Both the position numbers and the translations under genes were made by a program. Below, one piece after another: positions 12,212 to 22,192 of a stretch of 64,000 nt of DNA. The notes below the pieces were generated by a model, which was not told where the DNA came from, did not search any database, and saw only the letters and a list, made by a program, of their open reading frames with translations. Source of the DNA: Ophiobolus disseminans (taxonomy: Eukaryota > Ascomycota > Dothideomycetes > Pleosporales > Phaeosphaeriaceae); the NCBI GenBank assembly GCA_010093685.1, contig MU006218.1, positions 531,766 to 595,765 of the forward strand, written 5' to 3'. How positions within the stretch are numbered: the stretch's first letter is position 1; each line of letters opens with the position of its first letter.

Positions 12212-12558
12212 ATGTCCACCAACGAGATGATGGAAGTCTCCGATGAGCAGGTCTACGAAGTCATGTAAGCGACACGTTACAAACAAGCATTAATCACTGG
12301 ATCTTGAACTCCCTGACACTTCTTTGCCGCACTGCCCGTAACAGGCGCGTCTCTCTACTCCTACGTCTTCCCGCCGAACTCCGCAATGAGATCTTTGCCT
12401 ACATCCTAAGCGGCATTGAGATCATTGTGTATTCCATCGCCAATCCGCCCCGCTATCGCGCCCACTTGCAGACAGCAAATGCGCTCAGACCCCAGCATCG
12501 AACTCAAGCCCTAAAATCCACCCCAACAACAAAAAGTCAGTCATCAGGAACTTTATAA
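12212..12558 (+). CDS. Short LPxELRN (2EXR/F-box-like) protein
   Basis: Exon 1 12212..12264 and exon 2 12345..12558 are joined in phase 2 at AT|GTAAGC and GTAACAG|G, giving 88 aa. The protein starts MSTNEMMEVSDEQVYEV. The motif VSLLLRLPAELRNEIFAYIL follows immediately after the intron, which sits at the same place as in the paralogues at 9890 and 41623. It ends after about 50 more residues, while intact relatives run to about 290 aa with a CRQIY motif. It may therefore be a truncated remnant or a genuine minimal protein. The function of the family is unknown. Confidence 0.55.
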
Positions 12559-12821
12559 CCGACTCGGCTATTAGATTTGCCACCTTCAAGACTTTTCCGA
12601 AAGATTGAAGCGATTATTGGGTATATATACGGTGGTTAAAAGTATTCGAGTGCGGGTTGTGGAATTGATATTGATGCTGGAGCACTATCCGTGCGCGTGT
12701 GGTGAGGACTCAAACAAAATGATTTAGAGTGAAAACGAGCACGCAAACGGATGAATGTACAGAAGGTAACAACGTTTCAATTCCCAATTGTCATCTACAT
12801 ACTCAATAAAAGCCCACTATC

Positions 12822-15332
12822 CTAACCCCTCTGCCTCTTCTTCTTCTCCCTCTCATAAACATTCTTCTCATGCCCCTCCTCGCCCTGAATCTCCGCAACA
12901 AGGCGCTTATACTTCTCCTCATACTTCTGGTCCTTATCCTTCTTCTCGCGCAGCTTCTCTCTCGCAATAAAGTTCGCATCTTTGCGCAACTCCCTAAGCG
13001 CGCCCTTCTTCTCGCGCTTGTACTCCTTCTGCAGCTTTGCGGCTTCCGAGCGCTCCTTGTCGGGGTCGTAGTGCTTGTTGGGATCGAATGATTCTTCGAA
13101 CTTGGGGATGGAGGTTTTGATAGGGAGGGGGCGGTGGTCGTGGAGGAGTTGGGGGCGGCGGCGGAGGCGGGCGGTTGTGAGGCGGGCGTTGAGGGTTTGA
13201 AGGGTGGATTTTTGGGAGGTGGATTTGAGGGGTGCGAGGAGGGGGGTGAAGATTTCGGTGAAGGCTGGGGAGGCGGACCAGAGGTCTGCAGCTGTGAGGA
13301 CGTTCTTGCTATGTGCGGAGAGTAGGGGTTTGGTAGCGTGTGGTGACTTGATGCAGAGCGTGGTGTATCGAATCAGCTCGGGAATATAACGCTTGGCAAG
13401 CTTCTGATACTGGAGGCACAATGCGCCGATGTAAGCTCCGGTCGCAATGTCCTTTGCAGAAGCGGGAGTCGTCAAGCCCATCCACCGAGCCATGAGTGTG
13501 ATGGCAGGAGTCACGACCTGATGGAAGTGATCTGACGTGGGATAGATAGACCCAACCGCCGTGAGAAGCGCAAGGTCACCCGGTGTGGGATCGTTCGACA
13601 CTTGCAGCTGCTTGAGATGCTCTCGGAACTGCGTCGCAATCTGTGCCGAATAGGATCGCGACAAAGAGTGAATGTGACGAATGATAGACTCGATCACCGT
13701 CAACGAAGCAGGCGGCGTCTGATTCGAGAGGTAGGAGACATGATCAACAAGAGCACACGCAAAGTCTGCGAGCTTGTTCTTGTTGTCTGAGTGCAGTCCC
13801 GAATGGTAGAGCGCGCGTATCCTTTGGACAACAGTAGGAACATCGTCAATCTTGACGTCCTTGAACACCTTGAGAACCTCCTCATGTGATCGTGGGCAAG
13901 GGTAAGTATATGCCAGCTTCGACGAGGCGGAGTCTGCACCGATTGTAAGTACACCATTGACAGCCTTCGGCTGCGCTTTTGGTGTGTCTGGCAAGACGTT
14001 CTTCAAGAACTCTGCCTCATCTTCGTCCATGGCCATTGTATCGTCAACTTCTGATGCGTCGTCTGACTCATCTCCAGACATGTCGGCTTCAGAATCAGTA
14101 GCGACAAGATCATCATCCATGAGGAAGTCATCCTCATCGTCCACACCTACTGGTCGACTCGATGGTTGCTGTGCGGCTGCTAGTCCGAACTCTGCCGCAT
14201 CGTCGTTGATGCTCATGTCGTCGTCGTCTTCCTCATTTTCCTTCTGCTGCGGCTCATCATCATCGCTGATCGGTTCACCTCGCATACGCTTGATGCGCTT
14301 TTGCTCCATCTCCTTTAAGCGACTGGCTTCCTCCCTGGCCTTTTCCTCCTCGGTCTTCGTACGCTCTGTAGGCTTCGCGCGCGCATCCTGCATCATCTGG
14401 CGCACTCTAGTGTCGTACTCCTTGTCCTTTGCAGCCTGCGAGGTGCCAGCCAGGAGGGCAGCCCGATCGGAGTTCATAGCGAAGTCGGTCCGCGGTGCTT
14501 CTTTGGGCGCTTCAGGCTCTCTCTTGTCCATGTGTCCTCGCAAAGCAGCCAGAACATTGTTCAGGTCCTTGTCGAGCTCGTCCCGAAGGTCGTCGTCGTC
14601 CTCTTTCTGTGCCTGACGTTCGTATTTGTGCAGCTTCGACTTGGCCATAACCTCCTTCATGACCTCTGCTTTGCTCTTCTTGCGCTCTGGTTGCTCTTCC
14701 CCGGGCGCCGCTTCGCCATCCACTTCGCCATCGACATCATCTCTCCGCCTCTTTCTCTTCAAGAAGCCATCCTCGTCATCACTCGAGCCGCTGATACTCG
14801 CAGCATCATAATCTTCCTCGCCAATTTCGTGGTCGAAGGTCAGAGATTCTCCACCGTGCGTCAGCTGCACCTCATCGTCTCCATCCTCAAGATCAAACAC
14901 ATTTCCACCCCTCTTCTTTTGCTGCTCCCTCTCGAATCGTGCCATCATTTTGTCGTCCAAGGTCATTGTCGGATCGTCCTCTCCAATTCGCCTATCCACG
15001 ATGCCTCCGACCCTATTCTTGCGGTTCATCTCTGGCAGCAGAGACTTCCTGCGCGCATCCTCGCCCTGGCTCTTCGTAACGCCTGGGCGGCCAAGGATCT
15101 TCTTCTGGTTGTTGGCATTTTGAGAGACGTATTCAAACTTCTGGGGTCGCGCGAGGTGTTTGAACTCGAAAGGGTTGAACGATTCGCGGATCGAGGCGAG
15201 AGCGGAGTGTCTTTGCGCTCGTTCGTCGGCGTTTTTGTTTTGCGATTTCTTCTGCTTCTTCGATTTCTGGGGGCCGGTGATGCCTTGCTCGCGGAGAGAG
15301 GCTTTTAGTCTCTTCAGCTGAGAGGGCGGCAT
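12822..15332 (-). CDS. nop14: Nop14-like nucleolar protein, 40S ribosome biogenesis
   Basis: A single exon of 836 aa. The N-terminus (MPPSQLKRLKASLREQGITGPQ, then NPFEFKHLARPQKFEYV near residue 55) and the basic/acidic layout match Nop14, a component of the small-subunit processome needed for 18S rRNA maturation. Long acidic stretches (about residues 355-450) resemble nucleolar chaperone tails. The C-terminus is strongly basic (KYEEKYKRLVAEIQ.. KKKRQRG). It is divergently arranged with the gene at 15559, with 226 bp between the starts. The long plus-strand ORFs across it are shadows of its Glu/Asp/Lys codons. Confidence 0.93.
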   Translation of the reverse strand: MPPSQLKRLKASLREQGITGPQKSKKQKKSQNKNADERAQRHSALASIRESFNPFEFKHLARPQKFEYVSQNANNQKKILGRPGVTKSQGEDARRKSLLPEMNRKNRVGGIVDRRIGEDDPTMTLDDKMMARFEREQQKKRGGNVFDLEDGDDEVQLTHGGESLTFDHEIGEEDYDAASISGSSDDEDGFLKRKRRRDDVDGEVDGEAAPGEEQPERKKSKAEVMKEVMAKSKLHKYERQAQKEDDDDLRDELDKDLNNVLAALRGHMDKREPEAPKEAPRTDFAMNSDRAALLAGTSQAAKDKEYDTRVRQMMQDARAKPTERTKTEEEKAREEASRLKEMEQKRIKRMRGEPISDDDEPQQKENEEDDDDMSINDDAAEFGLAAAQQPSSRPVGVDDEDDFLMDDDLVATDSEADMSGDESDDASEVDDTMAMDEDEAEFLKNVLPDTPKAQPKAVNGVLTIGADSASSKLAYTYPCPRSHEEVLKVFKDVKIDDVPTVVQRIRALYHSGLHSDNKNKLADFACALVDHVSYLSNQTPPASLTVIESIIRHIHSLSRSYSAQIATQFREHLKQLQVSNDPTPGDLALLTAVGSIYPTSDHFHQVVTPAITLMARWMGLTTPASAKDIATGAYIGALCLQYQKLAKRYIPELIRYTTLCIKSPHATKPLLSAHSKNVLTAADLWSASPAFTEIFTPLLAPLKSTSQKSTLQTLNARLTTARLRRRPQLLHDHRPLPIKTSIPKFEESFDPNKHYDPDKERSEAAKLQKEYKREKKGALRELRKDANFIAREKLREKKDKDQKYEEKYKRLVAEIQGEEGHEKNVYEREKKKRQRG

Positions 15333-15558
15333 CTTGTGAGAGGGTTGTGTGGTGATGGTGTTAAGATGTGCTTGAGGTCGCGCCTGCCTCCCAAAATTTC
15401 GGCCAAGATTTCGGGGTCCACTTTAGTTTGCAAGCACCCCTGCAGTCGCGTGCGCCTGCCGACATCATCGCTCCCGCGCGCAGCCTTACCAGCATTCACC
15501 TCAATGTCACTAAACTTCATGGCTCCACGCTTCCGACGATGACATATAAATCACAATC

Positions 15559-16316
15559 ATGGCTCCCAGTCTAGCCAACATACCCGACCGCTACCTCTGG
15601 CTCGGCCTCGGTACGTCCACCCCATTTTCACGCTCCATCAACCACACCAACTAACCCCACCCGCAGGCGTCTTCACCTTCTTCGCCGTCCAACACGTCTC
15701 GCGGGGCCTCCGCACCATCCGCGCCCTCACCGAACTCCACAACCCGCCCTCTTCCCCACCCCTCCCCTCCCAACCAGCACACCTCCCTCCGAACCCGACC
15801 CACCAAGAAGACGCCATCAAAACCTCCTCGCTCCTCACGCTCGCCACATCCCCCAACATCGACATCCGCAACAGCGCTACTAAGATCCTGTGCCACCGCT
15901 TCTACGCTAATAGAGCGGCTAAGAAATTGCTCGTCAAGGATCTGAATAGTAAGAATGAGGAAATACGACACCGCGCACACTTAGCGTTCGATCTTTTAGC
16001 TACACACGATGCGCTGCGCGATATTAGCGTGCCGTCGCCGAGCGAGGGGTGGCGCGTGCATGAACCTGCCGTGCCGCGCGCGGAGGCAGACGCAGCGGAT
16101 CTGCGGCGAAGACGGCGAGAAGCGGTGGTTATACATGATGGGGATGCGGAGCGGGGTGGGGATGTGTATATGCGGGACCGGGAGGGAAGGATGTTGAGCG
16201 AGGAGGTAGCGGGGTTGCAGGAAAGTATTGCGCAGCTGAGGGAGGCGGATAGGATATTGCAGGCGGGATTGGATGAGTTGATTGCTGGGAGAGCAGTGAG
16301 GCGGCAGATGGGTTGA
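15559..16316 (+). CDS. Conserved hypothetical protein with N-terminal membrane segment
   Basis: Exons 15559..15610 and 15667..16316 (donor GTACGT, acceptor CCGCAG, phase 1) give 233 aa. A hydrophobic segment at residues ~13-25 (LWLGLGVFTFFAV) crosses the splice junction and looks like a membrane or signal anchor. The middle part (SSLLTLATSPNIDIRNSATKIL, then LLVKDLNSKNEEIRHRAHLAFDLL) is helical and reminiscent of armadillo-type repeats. The C-terminal third is Arg/Glu/Asp-rich with a predicted coiled coil (LQESIAQLREADRILQAGLD). No function can be assigned. Confidence 0.75.
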
Positions 16317-16582
16317 GGATGTGAACTCTTATGTGACCTGTCGTTTGAAGGTATGATTTTGACATTATGATACCCCCCAGCGTAACTCTGTTGTTAGGAA
16401 TATCTGCATACAGATTCTGCTTGTTTCAATAGTATATTTTCTTCATATTTTACATTTCTATATCATCTCGTCCAATGACGAGGTACGGGTATTTTCTATA
16501 CATCTCCAACCACATTGAATGGAGTATCATATCTATTTACACATAGTGAAGTTTTACAAATGAACGATGTTCAAGCTTTTCC

Positions 16583-18373
16583 TTACTCCTTCTTCGCATC
16601 GGGAGTGGGCTTGTCCTCCTTTGCGCTGGAGTCCTCTCCTCTTCGTGCACGGTCGTCTTGTTCAGTGCGCTCGGAGCTGCCGCCCAACATTTCGCCAGTG
16701 CTGGCCTCGGCTTCGTTCGATTCGGCCTCTTTGGCCTCCTTTGCTTCTTTTGATTCTTCGCCCTCAATGGCCTTGGCCTTGGGCTTGTCGTCTTCGTCGA
16801 TGTTGTCCTCATCCTTGGGTGAGGCCTTGCTGTCAACGGACTTTGTCTGCAGGTTCTCTTCCTCGATGAGTTCTTGCTGCTCCTTGAGGACTTCGAGACG
16901 CTGCTTGTTTGTGGCAGCACCCTCGGCCGTGTGCACCTCGAGTTCGATCTCGTGGTAGAGTTCCTCTGGAATACTTGACAGGACAGCCTCGAGTGCGTCG
17001 ATCTGGGATGTCATCTCGGCCTCCTTGCCTTGTGCATAGACAAAGGCATTAGCAAGCACCAACAAAGTCGATGGCACACCGTGCTGAAGACGGAGATCCA
17101 ACCACGAGCCGAGATCGTCCCTCAAACGACCGGGTGAAACACCATAGGTTCGCAGACCACGGCTTGCGCAAGCGGTCTGGAGTTCTGGGACAGACAACGA
17201 CTCCACGCCCTCGTACGCGATGGATCTATCATCGCGCTTGATCTGGCGCATGCGTACACGGACCTGGTAACGCAGGATGTTGTCTGTGCCGAACGATGGA
17301 ATGTTCATGTACCGGCAGATGGAAACGAGCTGCGGTCGTGACAAGTTGTCGAGCGTCAAATCATCTTTGAAGATCTTGCACACCTTGATGATGTCCTCGG
17401 CGGAAGGCTTCTCGCCAGTCATGCGGACCTAGATCAATCAGCAGTGATATACCAGGCAAGAATCTCGTAGACGCACCTTGCGGAAGAACTCGGAGAACTC
17501 CTCTCTCTTCGCATTCTCCGCCGAGATGGGCAGACCGGTCTCCTTCAATGTTTGGCGAAGGAAGTCGCTGACATCTTTTCGGGTCGCTCGGAGGGTCTTT
17601 GCCTTCTTGTCTTTCGATGACTGGCCCTCGAATGTGCTAGGAAGCATGTTGGGGAACAACTTCAGCGCTACTGGAAGCAGCAATTCAGCAAAAGGGACGA
17701 TGACGAATGGCAAGAATGGAATCAATCGTCCCAGATCCTGTACTGTACGTTGCAGCTACAGTCCCGTTAGCCCCCATCGTCATGTGTCCTCTCCGTATGT
17801 ACGCACCTGACGACGCTCTCGTCGCGTCAGCTCATAGCCAGCAGCCATCTTGAAGGCCAGCCTTGAACTGATCCTGACCTCGGCTACCAGCAGCTTCGTG
17901 CCATCCCAGTAATGCAGCAGCTCCTTCTTGATCTTTTGTCCAAGTGTCAGCTTGACCTTCTCTTCCTCCTTCTTTGCCAGTGCCTTCTTTTCGGCGGTTG
18001 TGTCTACGTCCGCCTTGTCCTTTGCCATCTCCATCAGCGTTTGCGCATCCTGTGCAACTGTCTTGGGATGAGCTGTTGCGCCAGTTTTGGGAATGATTGT
18101 GTCCTTTTCGAGCGGAGTCGGCTCTTTCTTCGGCGCCGGTTGTTGCGGCTCCTGCTTGGGAAGGGGCTTGCTAGCTTTGTTCGCATCGAAACCAGGGGGC
18201 GGATAGTTGTGGGTAGACGATGACGTAGACTCAGTCTGCAGCGCTCGAAGGGGAACATATATCGATACTGTCGGAACGCTTCTGTTTAAAGGACGATGGC
18301 TTCGTATTGACATCCGTGTGCCAAATCGAAATGCCGCGGGCGCTGCCCTCGAGGCAGCTCGGGTGGCATACAT
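16583..18373 (-). CDS. LETM1/Mdm38-like mitochondrial inner-membrane protein
   Basis: Three exons on the minus strand (18373..17807, 17755..17477, 17428..16583), all phase 0, give 563 aa. The Arg/Ser/Ala-rich N-terminus (MYATRAASRAAPAAFRFGTR) looks like a mitochondrial presequence. A proline-rich linker is followed by the LETM1 core: LGQKIKKELLHYWDGTKLL, a membrane helix spanning LIPFLPFVIVPFAELLLPVAL, the LFPNMLPSTF motif, and the ribosome-binding-like helical domain (LSRPQLVSICRYMNI, LRYQVRVRMRQIKRDD). The C-terminus is acidic, low complexity and partly coiled coil. Yeast Mdm38/LETM1 maintain K+/H+ homeostasis and help membrane insertion of mitochondrially made proteins. It diverges from the Adk2 gene. 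Confidence 0.93.
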
Positions 18374-19272
18374 TGTGAGAGAGGTTTGTTAAGTGTAGAG
18401 AACGACGAGTGGTGAGTAAGACCAGAACAGTGGTGACACTGATAGGTAGTTGGTGAAGGGTAGTGGGGAGATGAAAGGCCACACATTAAAAGATGAAAGT
18501 GTGATGAATGCGCTCGGTCATTTCTGATGCCGACGTTCGGCAGCGTCATTCTGGGCACTCAGGAACCAGTCGATCGCCTTGGCAAGGCAGTCGCCATAAA
18601 CGGCCACCTGTTCGACCGCGTGGCAATATTTCGGAGAAGTCGTGGCTTAACGAGGGTGGAACCGGGACAAATTTAGGCGCGCATGTGAATGTTGAGACTG
18701 CATGCAGCTGTTGAGCCGAGTTGGAAATTCTAACATTTCAAGTTTGGGCGCCGCTTAGCTGCCAGTCAGTTCTTTGAACAATTCAGCATCCGATGCAGCA
18801 GGCGTCGCTTCAAGGGCAGGTCACGGTGGTCATGGGATCTGGGTACTTCGCAGAACAGACCTGCGGACGGAAATCTAAGATATGCATACGCTCAGCATGG
18901 GCTTCAGCCCGTGTTCTGCACATGCGGCACTCGTGAGCTCGGTAATCGTTGCTGTTCACGGGTGCGGCGATCAAGCTTCGGGAAGATGGGGTACGCCGCG
19001 GGCGCCCTGCCATGATAGTTAGCTTCCCCTCATTATCTCATCCGAACGCCCATCGTTCGCGCTCCTCCCCTGATCTACGGTGGTCGTTCCGTAATATTCT
19101 TCTTGTACTACTCCTTCAATTGTACTTTACTTTATTCTCAACCTCAGTCGCCATGGACCTTTTCTGACAGCGGCCGTCCGAAGGAGCCTTTGTACTTCTC
19201 GCCGGCATTTCTCGAGCACATATTCTTAGCCACCTATAGTAGAACCAGTACCTGTCCGTTAATTTACCTAGA
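18374..19272. other. Intergenic region shared by LETM1 and Adk2 (divergent 5' regions)
   Basis: Nine hundred bases between two divergent mitochondrial-protein genes. No ORF with domains was found; it presumably holds both promoters. Confidence 0.55.
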
Positions 19273-20125
19273 ATGTCTGCCTCAACACTCTCGAGAGCGG
19301 CGCGCATAATCTTAGTGGGGGCACCTGGGGTGGGAAAAGGAACACAAACCGAGCGCTTGATGAAGAAGTTCCCAGAGGTTTCTTCAATCAGCTCAGGAGA
19401 TTTGCTGAGGAAAAATGTCCGGGAACGAACACCTCTGGGTATGCCGTGCGCTGGAATATTACTGGCTATTCTAACACAACCCAGGTATCCAAGCCGAATC
19501 CAAGATGAAGTCGGGCGCATTGGTGCCAGACGCCATGATATTACGATTAATCGTCAACGAACTCTCCACACGCGGCTGGATACGAGACAGCACATTGCGA
19601 CCGTACGCCGTATATGCTAGCTCTATAAGCATGGAAGATGCGACTGTCGATTCAGTCCACATTCCCTCCGGATTGCGCACGTCAAGATACACTGTCTCAG
19701 ACCGACCATCCGCATCCTTCATACTGGACGGTTTCCCGCGAACCGCAGTGCAGGCAGTACAGCTAGACGACATCGTGCCTATCAATTTGGTAGTCAACCT
19801 CGACACGCCCAGTGACATCATCATCGACCGAATATGCAACCGTTGGGTACACGAGGCCTCAGGCCGAGTCTATAACACCACCTTCAATGCGCCAAAGGAA
19901 GACGGCAAGGATGATGTTACTGGCGAGCCGCTCTCGCGACGGGCCGATGACGATCCAGAAGTGTGGAAGGCGCGTCTCAAGAGCTTCAAAGAGAACAATT
20001 TGCCACTGCTGGAGCACTATGACAAGCTCGGTGTGCTGTGGACAGTGAAGGGCAACAGCAGCGATGAGATATCTCCCAAGCTCTTCAAGGAGTTTGGGCG
20101 GCGGTTTGGCATTTCCGATATATGA
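19273..20125 (+). CDS. adk2: Adenylate kinase family, mitochondrial GTP:AMP phosphotransferase type
   Basis: Exons 19273..19438 and 19485..20125 (GTATGC..CCCAG, phase 1) give 268 aa. The P-loop is GAPGVGKGTQ (residues ~16-25), the AMP-binding part contains SSGDLLRKNV, and FILDGFPRT (from residue ~134) carries the NMP-binding Arg. The long-form LID is present (NRWVHEASGRVYNTTFNAPK.. DVTGEPLSRRADDDP). It lacks LID zinc cysteines, as expected of eukaryotic long adenylate kinases. Between the RGW motif (residues 85-87) and FILDGFPR there are about 46 residues, clearly more than usual. It is closely followed by Snx4 in the same orientation. Confidence 0.9.
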
Positions 20126-20383
20126 TGCCAACGGTGTGGCTAAACTCGTTGATTAGTCGGATGGCTATGGCGTTAGACTTATGTGCAAAGTGCTCACTCA
20201 ACTGAGCCGGACTCGCACGCTCGCTGGCAAGCACACGGTGTCATGTTTGCCGTGGTAGCGCTTTCTCATTCACATGTACATATTCAGACACTTGAGCAGC
20301 AGGATGGCACTCCATAGCCACATTAATCCTATTCTTCGTCAACTACTCAAGTGCCCTCTCATTATTTGCAGGCGCAGATTAAC

Positions 20384-21931
20384 ATGCTGGAAGACTATCA
20401 GAACATGTACGATCAGATTCGCGTAGACAATGCTGCCCCACTAGCGCCTCCCGCCCGCGAGGCCGACGTCACTCGCTCCCCAGCCTTAGCATCCACCAAG
20501 CCACCTGCACCGCTTGAAGACATCCTCGACGACCCCGAATACGACGCAATTAGTGACCGCGAAGAAATCGCCGAAGAAGAAGCTTACTGGCGCGGAGATC
20601 CGACGACAGTCCGCAGACGCGCAATGGCCGACGACTTCAGCGAGGGCAAGCTGGAGACGGTGGTGGACAGCCCTCAGAAGGAGCTCTCAGGCACCCAGAA
20701 CCAATATGTCTCGTACCAGGTCACCACAAAGGTCACCACACCCATGCAGCCACGTGCGCCATGATATACTCACACCTTGCAGTCCGACTTCCAGTCCTTC
20801 CAGAAGTCCGAATTCTCCGTCCGCCGCCGCTTCACCGACTTCGTCTTCCTCTACAAACAGCTCTCCAAGGAGTACCCGCAATGCGCTGTCCCGCCGCTGC
20901 CCGACAAGCACAAGATGGAGTATGTGCGGGGCGACCGCTTCGGGCCAGACTTCACACAGCGGCGGGCACATTCGCTGCACCGCTTCCTGAAGCGCATGTC
21001 ACTGCACCCGGTGCTACGGCGAGCGATGCTGTTCATCACCTTCCTGGAGACGCCAGACTGGAACCAGCACATGAAGGGCAGGACGTCAAGAGCAGCGAGC
21101 GGCTCCGACGGCGGCGGCGGCATCATGGACTCGGTGGCAGACACCTTTGTTAATACGTTTACAAAGGTCCACAAGCCGGATAAGCGCTTCATCGAAGTCA
21201 GCGATAGAGCGAGCAAGTTGGTCGAGGACCTGAACAACGTCGAGAAGGTGACCGTAAAGGTCGTTCGACGGCAAGGCGACCTGGGGAACGACTACGCAGA
21301 CCTCGCGACCCAGTGCCAGAAGCTGACACAGCTCGAGCCCGCCGTCGAGGGCACCCTTACCTCATTCGCCGCCTCCGTCACCACCACTTCACAAGGTTTC
21401 AAGTCGATCCGCGACCACACAGACCAGAACTACCTCACCAGCTTACGAGACATGGACGCCTACATCCAAGCCGTCAAGATTCTGCTCCGGACACGCGAGG
21501 CAAAACAGCTCGACTTCGAGAGCTTAAGCGAATACCTCGCCAAGTCAGCTGCTGAACGAGACCAAATGGCCAGCCAGCACGGCGCAGGTCTGGGCGCATC
21601 AGGCTTCCTGCGCTCCAAGGTTGAAGACTTCCGGGGCATCGACCACGAGCAAGCGCGGCGCCAACGCGTGCGGAAGCTGGAAGTAGAAATCGAGCGCCTC
21701 ACGATGGAAGTCGAGAACGCCAAGAAAGCAACCGAAGCCTTCGATGAGCACACCGTCAAGGAAGTCTCAGACTTTGAGGGCATCAAGGCAAACGAGTTCA
21801 AAGACACGCTGGGCGACCTTGCAGACGCACATGTAGACTTCTTCCAAGGCACAATCGAGACGTGGGAGAAGTTCCTCGAGGCCATGCGGAAAGAGGAGGA
21901 TGAGAGGAAGGCGGCGGAGTCGACCTCGTAG
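20384..21931 (+). CDS. snx4: Sorting nexin Snx4/Atg24 (PX-BAR protein)
   Basis: Exons 20384..20731 and 20783..21931, phase 0, give about 498 aa. The start was set at the first ATG after a possible acceptor (TTTGCAG at 20370s); a further upstream exon cannot be excluded. An acidic N-terminal region leads into a PX domain: LETVVDSPQKELSGTQNQYVSYQVTTK, then FSVRRRFTDFVFLYKQL with the phosphoinositide-binding RRRF, and PLPDKHKMEYV..FGPDFTQRRAHSLHRFL. The BAR-like C-terminal half is helical (about residues 230-480). Snx4 acts in endosome-to-Golgi retrieval and selective autophagy. Only 258 bases separate it from the Adk2 stop. Confidence 0.88.
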
Positions 21932-22192
21932 ACTGGGTCGAGGCGCACGTTTACTCCGGGGCAGATGCAGAGTGCTGCTGAGAGGTACAATCAGCAGGTC
22001 ATGGCAGATCTGGGGTTTGAAGGGTATGTTGGGACTTGAGTGATCCGCCGTAGCGTTTTGAGGAGGCGTTTATGGGTGTGTGATGGGCATGAATACACCA
22101 TGTATGTCATTGATAGGGAATGCATAAAATTAATCTTCATGGCTTGCTTAGACTTGAGTGTCTCTTACATTATACAAGCACACAAACGGCGC

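Noticed and set aside
14532..15308. 258-codon plus-strand ORF inside NOP14, and the neighbouring 219-codon ORF at 13957
   Set aside because: Both are antisense to the charged NOP14 sequence; Ser/Leu/Arg-rich shadow composition and no domain.
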